Notes under the pieces: generated by a model
The model's input: only the letters and a program-made list of their open reading frames with translations
What the model was told of the DNA's origin: nothing
Database searches by the model: none
Translations under genes and position numbers: made by a program
Source of the DNA: Burkholderiaceae bacterium
GTDB lineage: Bacteria > Pseudomonadota > Gammaproteobacteria > Burkholderiales > Burkholderiaceae_C
DNA length: 10,726 nt
Direction of reading: 5' to 3'
NCBI GenBank assembly: GCA_023268425.1
Contig: JALRFN010000266.1
Span: 1 to 10,726 of the forward strand
Shown here: in pieces, positions 1-6,217 of the stretch
Numbering within the stretch: the first letter of the stretch is position 1
Layout of the letters: each line of letters opens with the position of its first letter

Positions 1-40
1 GGCGTGAAAGTTTGGCCTTGGGGCCGAGGTAACGCGCCAC
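1..40 (-). CDS. rpsD: 30S ribosomal protein S4 (N-terminal fragment, cut by window edge)
   Basis: Only the first 13 codons are inside the window; they read MARYLGPKAKLSR, the characteristic N-terminus of S4. S4 is a primary 16S rRNA-binding protein that nucleates assembly of the small-subunit body, and in E. coli it is also the translational repressor of the alpha operon. The start is a GTG at 40-38, chosen because the family N-terminus begins exactly there and an AAGGAA Shine-Dalgarno (52-47) sits six bases upstream. There is no in-frame ATG at this point. rpsD follows rpsK as in the alpha operon, but across an unusually long structured gap of 142 bases. rpoA and rplQ would be expected beyond the left edge (inference from conserved order). 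Confidence 0.93.
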   Translation of the reverse strand, partial: MARYLGPKAKLSR

Positions 41-46
41 GTGGTA

Positions 47-52
47 TTCCTT
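47..52 (-). promoter_or_regulatory. Shine-Dalgarno of rpsD (AAGGAA), supports a GTG start
   Basis: The minus strand reads AAGGAA six bases before the GTG at 40-38. This supports a GTG start for rpsD. It lies just downstream of a hairpin at 63-80, so folding of the leader could affect access to it (inference). Confidence 0.7.
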
Positions 53-62
53 AACAAATCTA

Positions 63-80
63 CTGCTCAGCTAGGAGCAG
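63..80 (-). promoter_or_regulatory. Hairpin in the rpsD leader (proximal)
   Basis: The minus strand has a perfect 6-bp inverted repeat, CTGCTC then a 6-nt loop then GAGCAG, ending about ten bases before the rpsD Shine-Dalgarno. No T-tract follows, so it is not a terminator. It is two bases from the larger hairpin at 83-107, and the two would stack as adjacent stems. A role in controlling S4 synthesis is inference; only the base pairing is visible. Confidence 0.5.
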
Positions 81-82
81 GA

Positions 83-107
83 GCCGCCTCAAATGGTTTG
101 AAGCGGC
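83..107 (-). promoter_or_regulatory. Strong hairpin in the rpsD leader (distal)
   Basis: In the minus-strand transcript GCCGCUUCAAA can pair with UUUGAGGCGGC across a 3-nt loop (CCA). This is an 11-bp stem with every position paired, one of them a G-U wobble. It lies between the intrinsic terminator at 122-154 and the rpsD start and has no T-tract. A stem this stable in a noncoding spacer suggests a structured RNA element. S4 binding is a plausible but untested purpose. Confidence 0.6.
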
Positions 108-121
108 GGTGGTCTTAAACG

Positions 122-154
122 AAAAAAGATGCCGGCGTTGAAACACAGGCATCT
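122..154 (-). terminator. Intrinsic terminator between rpsK and rpsD
   Basis: Read on the minus strand, AGATGCC (154-148) and GGCATCT (133-127) form a perfect 7-bp stem around a 14-nt loop, followed at once by six Ts (127-122). The loop is large, so strength is probably moderate. It begins 28 bases after the rpsK stop. I see no convincing promoter between it and rpsD, so rpsD probably depends on readthrough. That makes it more likely an attenuator than an operon end (inference). Its 5' arm can also pair upstream; see 149-190. Confidence 0.68.
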
Positions 155-190
155 GAGGGTTTGCACCCCGCGATCTGAACAATCAGATGC
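149..190 (-). promoter_or_regulatory. Candidate anti-terminator overlapping the rpsK stop codon
   Basis: The minus strand contains GCATCTGA (190-183), which includes the rpsK TGA stop, and its perfect complement TCAGATGC (156-149). The second arm shares 149-154 with the 5' arm of the terminator stem, so the two helices exclude each other. Inside the enclosed segment is a short stem, GGGT-GCAA-ACCC (168-157), with a GNRA-type loop. ATCTGA-TTGT-TCAGAT (188-173) is a further competing hairpin. The pairing is seen directly; the switching function is inference. Confidence 0.45.
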
Positions 191-581
191 GGCGGCGCTT
201 CGGCGGACGGCAGCCGTTGTGCGGCACAGGCGTCACATCCGAAATCTGGGTGATGCGGATGCCCAAGGCACCCAAAGCACGCACCGAAGACTCGCGGCCA
301 GGGCCGGGGCCTTTGATTTCAACTTCCAGGTTCTTGATGCCCTGTTCCATCGCGGCACGGCCAGCGACTTCAGACGCGACCTGAGCGGCGAATGGGGTGG
401 ACTTGCGTGAACCCTTGAAGCCTTGACCACCAGAAGAAGCCCACGACAAGGCATTGCCCTGGCGGTCGGTGATGGTGATGATGGTGTTGTTGAACGACGC
501 GTGAACGTGTGCAATGCCGTCAGAAATATTCTTGCGGACTTTCTTGCGCACACGCGCGGCAGCGTTGGAAGACTTGGCCAT
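183..581 (-). CDS. rpsK: 30S ribosomal protein S11
   Basis: S11 is a protein of the 30S platform; it binds 16S rRNA near the E site with S18 and S6 and helps form the mRNA exit cleft. The 132-residue product has the normal length and carries the conserved core NNTIITITD (about 31-39), the SSGGQGFKGSRKSTPFAAQ segment (49-67) and the basic tail HNGCRPPKRRR (121-131). The ATG start follows a modest AAAGAGAA Shine-Dalgarno. It lies 21 bases downstream of rpsM in alpha-operon order. The TGA stop is itself part of a possible RNA switch controlling passage into rpsD. Confidence 0.97.
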   Translation of the reverse strand: MAKSSNAAARVRKKVRKNISDGIAHVHASFNNTIITITDRQGNALSWASSGGQGFKGSRKSTPFAAQVASEVAGRAAMEQGIKNLEVEIKGPGPGRESSVRALGALGIRITQISDVTPVPHNGCRPPKRRRI

Positions 582-602
582 GTGTTCTCTTTCTGCTCGA
601 AA

Positions 603-968
603 TTATTTCTTCAATGCCTGAGCCGCACGACGCGGGCCCTTGCGGGTACGGGCATTGGTTTGTGTGCGTTGGCCGCGAACCGGCAAACCACGACGATGAC
701 GCATGCCACGGTAGCAACCGATGTCCATCAAACGCTTGATGTTCATGGTGGTTTCGCGACGCAGGTCACCCTCGATGGTGAAGCGACCAACGGCCTCACG
801 CAGCTTTTCCAGATCGTTGTCGTCGAGGTCTTTGACTTTTTTCGTCTGCGCGATGGCGCACGCGTCGCAAATCTGACGCGCGCGGGTCGGGCCAATGCCA
901 AAGATCGATGTCAGGCCAACCCAGATGTGTTTTTGGGTGGGGATGTTGATACCAGCAATACGTGCCAT
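603..968 (-). CDS. rpsM: 30S ribosomal protein S13
   Basis: S13 sits on the head of the small subunit, contacts S19 and the 50S subunit through an intersubunit bridge, and its basic tail approaches the P-site tRNA. The product has 121 residues, close to the usual 118-122. It starts MARIAGINIP and contains the signature CYRGMRHRRGLPVRGQRT (about 85-102) and a basic tail with NARTRKGPRR. The ATG has an AGAGGAAC Shine-Dalgarno. It lies 22 bases after rpmJ and is first of the alpha-operon genes. No separate promoter or S4-binding pseudoknot is apparent in the short rpmJ-rpsM gap, unlike E. coli, where S4 control acts just before rpsM. Confidence 0.97.
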   Translation of the reverse strand: MARIAGINIPTQKHIWVGLTSIFGIGPTRARQICDACAIAQTKKVKDLDDNDLEKLREAVGRFTIEGDLRRETTMNIKRLMDIGCYRGMRHRRGLPVRGQRTQTNARTRKGPRRAAQALKK

Positions 969-990
969 GGTGTTCCTCTACTTAAACAGA

Positions 991-1104
991 TCAGCCTTGA
1001 CGCTGCTTGTGACGCGGATCGGTACAGATCACGCGCACGACACCGTGGCGGCGGATGATTTTACAGTTGCGGCACATTTTTTTGACCGAAGCCGAAACTC
1101 TCAT
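991..1104 (-). CDS. rpmJ: 50S ribosomal protein L36 (zinc-binding form)
   Basis: L36 is a tiny zinc-ribbon protein of the large subunit that stabilises 23S rRNA near the peptidyl transferase region. The 37-codon frame reads MRVSASVKKMCRNCKIIRRH at its start. Cys11, Cys14, Cys27 and His32 form the expected zinc-ligand set, so this is the zinc-dependent paralogue type. The ATG at 1104-1102 is preceded by a good AGGAGA Shine-Dalgarno and the stop is TGA at 993-991. It lies between secY and rpsM, the conserved place for rpmJ. infA, which often stands just before it, is absent. Confidence 0.95.
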   Translation of the reverse strand: MRVSASVKKMCRNCKIIRRHGVVRVICTDPRHKQRQG

Positions 1105-1164
1105 GTTTTTCTCCTAAAGCTCTCAAGCTGGGGCCACAAGGCGCCCAAAAATTCAACGTCAACC

Positions 1165-2484
1165 TCAGCGAATCATCGGGCCTTTGAAATTGGCCTTCTT
1201 CAGCAAGGACTCGTACTGCTGCGACATCATGTAGTTCTGCACTTGGGCCATGAAGTCCATGACCACAACCACAATGATCAACAGTGACGTGCCGCCGAAA
1301 TAGAACGGCACGTTGTATTTCAAAATCAAAAACTCAGGCAACAAACACACGAAGGTGATGTACGCCGCGCCCACCAAGGTCAATCGAGCCAAAATCTTGT
1401 CGATGTAGCGTGCCGTTTGATCACCAGGGCGAATACCCGGGACAAAAGCGCCGCTCTTTTTCAAGTTGTCAGCGGTTTCTTTGCTGTTGAACACCAGCGC
1501 GGTGTAAAAGAAGCAGAAGAACACAATCGCTGCCGCGTAAAAAGCGACATAGATTGGTTGGCCCGGTGACAAAGCGCCTGCCAAATCACGCAACCAAAGG
1601 GTCGACTCGCCTGTACTGAACCAGCCCACAATGGTTGCCGGCAACAGGATGATGGAGCTGGCGAAAATCGGCGGGATCACGCCAGACATGTTCAACTTCA
1701 AAGGCAAGTGCGAGCTCTGACCGCCATAGACCTTGTTGCCGACCTGCCGACGTGCGTAGTTCACCAAAATCTTGCGCTGACCGCGCTCAATGAACACCAC
1801 GAAGTAAGTCACCAAAGCCACAACCACCATGATGAACAAGGCCACCAAGATGCTCATTGAACCCGTGCGTACCAGCTCAGCAAAGCCACCCAAGCCTTGC
1901 GGCAGACCGGAAGCAATGCCCGCAAAGATCAAGATGGAAATGCCGTTACCCAGACCGCGCTCAGTGATTTGCTCACCCAGCCACATCAAGAACAAAGTAC
2001 CCGCAGTCAGACTCACCACTGCCGTCAAGCGGAAAGTGAAACCTGGATCAATGACCAAGCCAGCCGTACCCTCGAGCGCCAAGGCAATACCCAACGACTG
2101 AAAGACCGCCAAAGCCACAGTGCCATAACGCGTGTACTGCGTGATTTTGCGACGCCCAGCTTCGCCTTCCTTTTTCAAGGATTCAAAAGCGGGGATCACA
2201 TAACCAGCCAACTGCATGATGATCGATGCCGAGATGTAGGGCATGATGCCAATGGCAAAAACCGAGAAGCGGCTCAGCGCACCACCTGAGAACATGTTGA
2301 ACAAGCTCAGAATGCCGCCTTGCTGCCCCTTGAACAGTTGCTGCAATTGGTCAGGGTCAATCCCCGGCACTGGTATGTGCGCACCAATGCGGTACACGAC
2401 CAGAGCCGCCAACAAAAACAACAGCCGGCGACCCAGGTCACCATAGTTGTTCTTGCCGTTGCCGAGGGAAGCGTTGGTTGCCAC
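1165..2484 (-). CDS. secY: Preprotein translocase subunit SecY
   Basis: SecY is the channel-forming inner-membrane subunit of the SecYEG translocon; it moves unfolded preproteins driven by SecA and inserts membrane proteins from ribosomes. The 439-residue product shows the usual pattern of ten hydrophobic segments. Conserved parts include AHIPVPGIDP (35-44), the plug-region stretch near 60-75, EQITERGLGNGISILIF (171-187), the cytosolic loop RGQRKILVNYARRQVG (234-249) and FNSKETADNLKKSGAFVPG (332-350), the SecA/ribosome-facing loop. The start is GTG at 2484-2482, chosen because it matches the family N-terminus and has AAGG seven bases upstream; there is no nearby in-frame ATG. It follows rplO by 29 bases, as is usual for the end of the spc operon. 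Confidence 0.97.
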   Translation of the reverse strand: MATNASLGNGKNNYGDLGRRLLFLLAALVVYRIGAHIPVPGIDPDQLQQLFKGQQGGILSLFNMFSGGALSRFSVFAIGIMPYISASIIMQLAGYVIPAFESLKKEGEAGRRKITQYTRYGTVALAVFQSLGIALALEGTAGLVIDPGFTFRLTAVVSLTAGTLFLMWLGEQITERGLGNGISILIFAGIASGLPQGLGGFAELVRTGSMSILVALFIMVVVALVTYFVVFIERGQRKILVNYARRQVGNKVYGGQSSHLPLKLNMSGVIPPIFASSIILLPATIVGWFSTGESTLWLRDLAGALSPGQPIYVAFYAAAIVFFCFFYTALVFNSKETADNLKKSGAFVPGIRPGDQTARYIDKILARLTLVGAAYITFVCLLPEFLILKYNVPFYFGGTSLLIIVVVVMDFMAQVQNYMMSQQYESLLKKANFKGPMIR

Positions 2485-2513
2485 GCGATTGCCTTTGCTA
2501 GAGGTGCAGCCGA

Positions 2514-2948
2514 TCAGGCCTCGACGCCGCCGCCAGCAGCTTCAATCACTGCTCGCGCACCCGCCGTCGCATTCACGCCTTTGAGTTTGACCGCTTGAGT
2601 CAACTCGCCCGACTTGATGACCTTGACTTTTTTGACCATGTCGCCGACCAGGCCTGCGGCTTTGAGCGCCAGCAGGTCGACTTCGGCGGCACCCAGGCGC
2701 GCCAAATCAGTCAGCGTGACCTCGGCATTCAAGGCCTTCAAGTGCGACTTGAAGCCGCGCTTGGGCAAACGGCGATGCATGGGCATCTGGCCGCCTTCAA
2801 AACCCACTTTGTGGAAACCACCTGCACGTGACTTCTGACCCTTGTGACCGCGACCCGCGGTCTTGCCCAAGCCAGAACCAATGCCGCGACCAACGCGACG
2901 CTTGGCGTGTTTGGCGCCTGCACCCGGTTTGATTTGATTCAATTCCAT
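2514..2948 (-). CDS. rplO: 50S ribosomal protein L15
   Basis: L15 is a late-assembling 23S rRNA-binding protein of the large subunit. The 144-residue product has the expected glycine- and lysine-rich extended N-terminus, with RRVGRGIGSGLGKTAGRGHK at 17-36 and GGQMPMHRRLPKRGFKS at 52-68, followed by a compact C-terminal domain ending in a glycine-rich tail. The ATG start is preceded by GGAG at good spacing. It lies 12 bases after rpmD and precedes secY, as in the spc operon. Confidence 0.97.
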   Translation of the reverse strand: MELNQIKPGAGAKHAKRRVGRGIGSGLGKTAGRGHKGQKSRAGGFHKVGFEGGQMPMHRRLPKRGFKSHLKALNAEVTLTDLARLGAAEVDLLALKAAGLVGDMVKKVKVIKSGELTQAVKLKGVNATAGARAVIEAAGGGVEA

Positions 2949-2960
2949 TTCGCGCTCCGA

Positions 2961-3143
2961 TCAGATCACTTTGAGCAGATAGCTCACTTTGTTGATCATG
3001 CCGCGAACTGCAGGGGTATCCTCCAGCTCACGAACGCTGTTGACTCGACGCAGGCCCAAGCCGCGAACGGTGGCGCGATGGTCTTCGCGGCAGCCGATGG
3101 GGCTCTTGACCAGCTGAATCTTGACTTTTTTGGTATCGCTCAT
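2961..3143 (-). CDS. rpmD: 50S ribosomal protein L30
   Basis: L30 is a small 23S rRNA-binding protein on the periphery of the large subunit. The 60-residue product, MSDTKKVKIQLVKSPIGCRE at the start, has the family length and the conserved stretch TVRGLGLRRVNSV. The start at 3143 was preferred over an upstream in-frame start at 3173 because GAGGG (3155-3151) is seven bases before it and the longer form would overlap rpsE. The rpsE stop TGA (3156-3154) is fused to this Shine-Dalgarno (TGAGGG), which suggests translational coupling. Confidence 0.95.
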   Translation of the reverse strand: MSDTKKVKIQLVKSPIGCREDHRATVRGLGLRRVNSVRELEDTPAVRGMINKVSYLLKVI

Positions 3144-3153
3144 GTCGCTACCC

Positions 3154-3672
3154 TCAGTTGAAGATTTGCTCAACCGTCAGACCGCGCTTGGCAGCCACTT
3201 CGGCTGGGGTCGTCAAGTTGTTCAAAGCATTGATCGTGGCGCGCACGAGGTTGTAGGGGTTAGACGTGCCATGGCTCTTGGCCACAACATCGGTCACACC
3301 TGCCACCTCAAACACAGCGCGCATCGGGCCGCCAGCAATGATGCCGGTACCCTTGGAAGCGGGCAACAACATCACACGAGCAGCGCCGTGGTGACCGTGA
3401 ACCGCATGCGGCACCGTGCCATCTTTCAAGGCAACCTTGGTGATGTTGCGGCGTGCCGCTTCCATCGCCTTTTGGACACCGACCGGCACTTCACGCGCCT
3501 TGCCCTTGCCCATGCCCACGCGGCCATCGCCGTCACCAACGACGGTGAGGGCTGCAAAAGCCATGATGCGGCCACCCTTCACCACTTTGGTCACGCGGTT
3601 GACCGCGATCATTTTTTCGCGCAACCCATCTTCAGGAGCGTCGCTCTTTGCATTCGCCATCATTTTTGCCAT
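3154..3672 (-). CDS. rpsE: 30S ribosomal protein S5
   Basis: S5 lies at the mRNA entrance of the 30S subunit and contributes to decoding fidelity and mRNA helicase activity. The 172-residue product has the S5 signature around KVVKGGRIMAFAALTVVGDG (29-48) followed by GRVGMGKGKAREV (50-62), then the C-terminal domain with GTGIIAGGPMRAVFE. Three ATG codons lie close together (residues 1, 4 and 5). The first is chosen because AGGAG (3683-3679) is six bases before it. It lies 14 bases from rplR, inside the spc operon. Confidence 0.97.
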   Translation of the reverse strand: MAKMMANAKSDAPEDGLREKMIAVNRVTKVVKGGRIMAFAALTVVGDGDGRVGMGKGKAREVPVGVQKAMEAARRNITKVALKDGTVPHAVHGHHGAARVMLLPASKGTGIIAGGPMRAVFEVAGVTDVVAKSHGTSNPYNLVRATINALNNLTTPAEVAAKRGLTVEQIFN

Positions 3673-3686
3673 GGTGTGCTCCTGAT

Positions 3687-4052
3687 TTAGAACTGCAGAC
3701 CGGCTTCGCGAGCCGCTTCAGCCACTGCCTTGACACGACCGTGGAAGGCAAAGCCTGAACGGTCAAAGGCAACTTTTTCAATGCCAGCGGCTTTCGCGCG
3801 CTCAGCAATGCGTTGGCCAATCAAAGTGGCCGCAGCCACCGTTGCACCCTTGCCGCTTGCACCCAATTGCTGGCGCATTTCCGCTTCAGCAGTTGAAGCG
3901 CTGGCCAACACTTGCGTGCCGCAGCCAGAGACGACCGTGGCGTACATGTGCAAGTTGGTGCGATGAACGGCCAAACGCGGCACGCCTTGACCAGCAATAC
4001 GTGCGCGGGTTTGACGGGCCCGGCGCAGACGTTGTTCTTTCTTCGTCAACAT
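3687..4052 (-). CDS. rplR: 50S ribosomal protein L18
   Basis: L18 binds 5S rRNA with L5 and L25 and brings it into the central protuberance of the 50S subunit. The 121-residue product starts MLTKKEQRLRRARQTRARI and ends with the conserved AFDRSGFAFHGRVKAVAEAA region (about 95-114). It is slightly longer than the E. coli protein (117). The Shine-Dalgarno AAGGAA overlaps the rplF stop (TAAGGAA, 4066-4060), leaving seven bases to the ATG and suggesting coupled translation with rplF. Confidence 0.96.
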   Translation of the reverse strand: MLTKKEQRLRRARQTRARIAGQGVPRLAVHRTNLHMYATVVSGCGTQVLASASTAEAEMRQQLGASGKGATVAAATLIGQRIAERAKAAGIEKVAFDRSGFAFHGRVKAVAEAAREAGLQF

Positions 4053-4063
4053 GATCCGGTTCC

Positions 4064-4594
4064 TTATTTCTTCTTGGCTTCTTTCATGACCACACGCTCA
4101 TCCGCGTAGCGAATGCCCTTGCCCTTGTAGGGCTCGGGCGGACGCACGGCGCGAACTTTTGCGGCCATTTGGCCAACCGCTTGGCGGTCAGCGCCTTTGA
4201 TCAAGATTTCGGTTTGTGTCGGGCACTCCACTTTCACACCCTCAGGCATGATCATGACGACGGGGTGCGAGAAGCCAACACTGAGGTTCAACTTTTCGCC
4301 CTGCGCTTGTGCGCGATAACCCACACCAATCAGGCTCAGCTTCTTTTCAAAGCCCTTGGTCACGCCAGTCACCATGTTGTTGACCAACTGGCGGAACGTA
4401 CCGGCCAAAGCATTGGCTTCAGCGCTGTCGTCGACTGGGGCCACGCGAATTTCCGCGCCTTCTTGCGCCACCGTGACCAAACGGTTGGGAACCAAGTTCA
4501 ACGTACCCAAAGCACCCTTGACGGTGATTTGCGCACCCAGACTGACTTCAACACCGGCGGGCACGGACACGGGCTGCTTACTTACTCGAGACAT
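4064..4594 (-). CDS. rplF: 50S ribosomal protein L6
   Basis: L6 binds 23S rRNA near the sarcin-ricin loop and the base of the stalk, where elongation factors dock. The 176-residue product has the normal length and the two related alpha/beta domains. GFEKKLSLIGVGYRAQ lies at about 81-96 and the C-terminal signature RPPEPYKGKGIRY at 151-163, followed by a lysine-rich end. The ATG follows an AAGGAGA Shine-Dalgarno. It lies 23 bases after rpsH. Confidence 0.97.
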   Translation of the reverse strand: MSRVSKQPVSVPAGVEVSLGAQITVKGALGTLNLVPNRLVTVAQEGAEIRVAPVDDSAEANALAGTFRQLVNNMVTGVTKGFEKKLSLIGVGYRAQAQGEKLNLSVGFSHPVVMIMPEGVKVECPTQTEILIKGADRQAVGQMAAKVRAVRPPEPYKGKGIRYADERVVMKEAKKK

Positions 4595-4617
4595 TGTGTT
4601 TCTCCTTCAGCCAGCCG

Positions 4618-5013
4618 TTAAGCGACGTAGCACAGCACTTCGCCACCGACACCGGCTGCGCGCGCTTTGCGATCAGTCATCACACCCTTGGGCGTCGTGA
4701 CAATCGCCACGCCCAAGCCGTTCTTCACTTGCGGAATCGCCTTGGTACCGCGATAGACGCGCAGGCCAGGGCGGCTCACGCGCTCAATGCTGTCGATCAC
4801 CGGGCGACCAGCGTAGTACTTCAACGCGATTTCCAACGTCGGCTTACCGCCTTCGTTGTTGACCTTGAAGTCTTCGATATAGCCTTCTTCTTTCAGAACC
4901 GCCGCGATGGCGCTTTTCAGCTTGGACGAGGGCAGAGACACGCTCAGCTTTTCGACCATTTGCGCATTGCGGATGCGGGTCAACATGTCCGCGATAGGAT
5001 CACTCATGCTCAT
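4618..5013 (-). CDS. rpsH: 30S ribosomal protein S8
   Basis: S8 is a primary binder of the central domain of 16S rRNA (helix 21) and in E. coli is the translational repressor of the spc operon. The 131-residue product begins MSMSDPIADMLTRIRNAQ and ends with the signature GVMTDRKARAAGVGGEVLCY. Two ATGs are possible, at 5013 and 5007. The first is preferred because AGGAG (5025-5021) is seven bases before it. It lies 17 bases after rpsN. I could not confirm an S8 operator on the mRNA by eye. Confidence 0.97.
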   Translation of the reverse strand: MSMSDPIADMLTRIRNAQMVEKLSVSLPSSKLKSAIAAVLKEEGYIEDFKVNNEGGKPTLEIALKYYAGRPVIDSIERVSRPGLRVYRGTKAIPQVKNGLGVAIVTTPKGVMTDRKARAAGVGGEVLCYVA

Positions 5014-5030
5014 GGTTGTTCTCCTATGCC

Positions 5031-5336
5031 TTACCAGCTGGCCTTGGTGACACCAGGGATGTCGCCAGCAAAAGCCAGTTCACGAATCTTGTTACGCGCC
5101 AGACCGAACTGACGGAACGTACCGCGGGGACGACCCGTGATCGCACAGCGCGCGCGCTGGCGGGTCGGGTTGGCGTTGCGGGGCAACTGTTGCAGCTTGA
5201 GGCGCGCCTCCATGCGCTCATCATCAGAGCGCTTGGCATCGTCGGCAACTGCCTTCAATTCTTTGTACTTGGTCGCGAACTTGGCTGCCAATTTGGCACG
5301 CTTGAGTTCGCGCTGGAGCAATGCTTGTTTAGCCAC
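5031..5336 (-). CDS. rpsN: 30S ribosomal protein S14 (zinc-independent long form)
   Basis: S14 is a component of the 30S head that assembles late near S3 and S10. The 101-residue product is the long form, and it lacks the paired CxxC motifs of the short zinc form; only one cysteine (Cys64) is present. The conserved end GTFRQFGLARNKIRELAFAG (72-91) and KASW terminus are intact. The start is GTG at 5336-5334. It matches the family N-terminus (MAKQALLQRE) and has a strong TGAGGTGA (5347-5340) upstream, in which the TGA is the rplE stop. Confidence 0.96.
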   Translation of the reverse strand: MAKQALLQRELKRAKLAAKFATKYKELKAVADDAKRSDDERMEARLKLQQLPRNANPTRQRARCAITGRPRGTFRQFGLARNKIRELAFAGDIPGVTKASW

Positions 5337-5339
5337 GCG

Positions 5340-5347
5340 TCACCTCA
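5340..5347 (-). promoter_or_regulatory. Fused rplE stop and rpsN Shine-Dalgarno (TGAGGTGA)
   Basis: The rplE stop TGA (5347-5345) runs directly into GAGGTGA, placing GAGG six bases before the rpsN GTG. A ribosome ending rplE therefore stands on the rpsN initiation site. The strong Shine-Dalgarno may compensate for the GTG start (inference). Confidence 0.65.
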
Positions 5348-5884
5348 GTTCTTGAAGGGGAAACGGAACTCAGACAAGAGGGCCTTGGCCTCTTCGTCGG
5401 TCTTGGCGGTGGTCGTGATGCTCACGTTCAAACCGCGCAAGGCATCGACCTTGTCGTATTCGATTTCAGGGAAAATGATCTGCTCTTTGACGCCAATGTT
5501 GTAATTGCCGCGACCATCAAAAGAACGACCCGAGATACCACGGAAGTCACGCACTCGCGGCAGCGCCACGGTCACGAAACGATCCAGGAATTCAAACATG
5601 CGATCACCGCGCAAAGTCACCATGCAGCCGATGGCTTGGTTTTCGCGGATTTTGAAACCCGCAATCGCCTTGCGCGACTTGGTCACCACAGGCTTTTGAC
5701 CCGCGATTTTGGTGAGGTCACCAACCGCGTTGTCCATGACTTTCTTGTCTGCAACTGCCTCACCCACACCCATGTTGAGGGTGATCTTGGTGATGCGAGG
5801 CACTTCCATGATGGACTTGTAACCAAACTTTTCAACCAAGTTCGGCACGACTTTGTCTTTGTAAAAATCAGCGAGACGAGCCAT
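5345..5884 (-). CDS. rplE: 50S ribosomal protein L5
   Basis: L5 binds 5S rRNA in the central protuberance and touches the 30S head and P-site tRNA. The 179-residue product has the normal length, the signature VPRITKITLNMGVGEA (28-43) and the GQKPVVTKSRKAIAGFKIRE segment (62-81). The ATG lies two bases after the rplX stop, and its Shine-Dalgarno AAGGTGG sits within the last codons of rplX, so the pair is tightly coupled. In E. coli S8 represses the operon by binding mRNA at this junction; whether that site is kept here cannot be judged by eye. Confidence 0.97.
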   Translation of the reverse strand: MARLADFYKDKVVPNLVEKFGYKSIMEVPRITKITLNMGVGEAVADKKVMDNAVGDLTKIAGQKPVVTKSRKAIAGFKIRENQAIGCMVTLRGDRMFEFLDRFVTVALPRVRDFRGISGRSFDGRGNYNIGVKEQIIFPEIEYDKVDALRGLNVSITTTAKTDEEAKALLSEFRFPFKN

Positions 5885-5886
5885 GA

Positions 5887-6207
5887 TTAAGCCACCTTGA
5901 TTTCTTCGCCGCTGGATTTGAAGACGCGCACTTTTTTGCCATCTTCCAGCGTCTTGATGCCCACGCGATCAGCCTTACCCGTTGCGGCGTTGTAAATCGC
6001 CACATTGGATTGATCAATCGCCGCGTTTTTCTCAACGATGCCACCCTGCACACCAGCCATGGGGTTTGGCTTGACATGCTTTTTGACCAGGTTGACACCC
6101 TCGACCATCAGATGCGACTCATCGACGCGCGACAACACCTTGCCACGCTTACCCTTGTCGCGACCTGCGATCACGATGACTTCGTCGCCAGTACGGATCT
6201 TGTTCAT
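5887..6207 (-). CDS. rplX: 50S ribosomal protein L24
   Basis: L24 is an assembly initiator that binds the 5' end of 23S rRNA and sits near the peptide exit tunnel. The 106-residue product starts MNKIRTGDEVIVIAGRDKGK, the KOW motif (about 6-32), and has the conserved NLVKKHVKPNPMAGVQGGI stretch (39-57). The ATG is preceded by GAGG (6217-6214) six bases upstream, and the rplN stop TAA lies immediately before this in TAAGAGG. It is the second gene of the operon. Confidence 0.97.
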   Translation of the reverse strand: MNKIRTGDEVIVIAGRDKGKRGKVLSRVDESHLMVEGVNLVKKHVKPNPMAGVQGGIVEKNAAIDQSNVAIYNAATGKADRVGIKTLEDGKKVRVFKSSGEEIKVA

Positions 6208-6217
6208 CGCCTACCTC

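Noticed and set aside
423..1058. A 211-codon open frame on the plus strand
   Set aside because: It lies opposite rpsK, rpsM and part of rpmJ, has no recognisable domain, and is a shadow of conserved genes with high third-position GC.
1105..1164. TTGACG (1162-1157) as a promoter for rpmJ-rpsM
   Set aside because: No -10 element lies at suitable distance downstream on the minus strand.
3144..3173. N-terminal extension of rpmD by 10 codons
   Set aside because: It would overlap rpsE and precede the clear GAGGG site; L30 is normally about 60 residues.
5860..5930. An S8-binding operator at the rplX-rplE junction as in E. coli
   Set aside because: I could not see a convincing copy of the helix 21-like fold by eye; a covariance-model search would be needed to decide.
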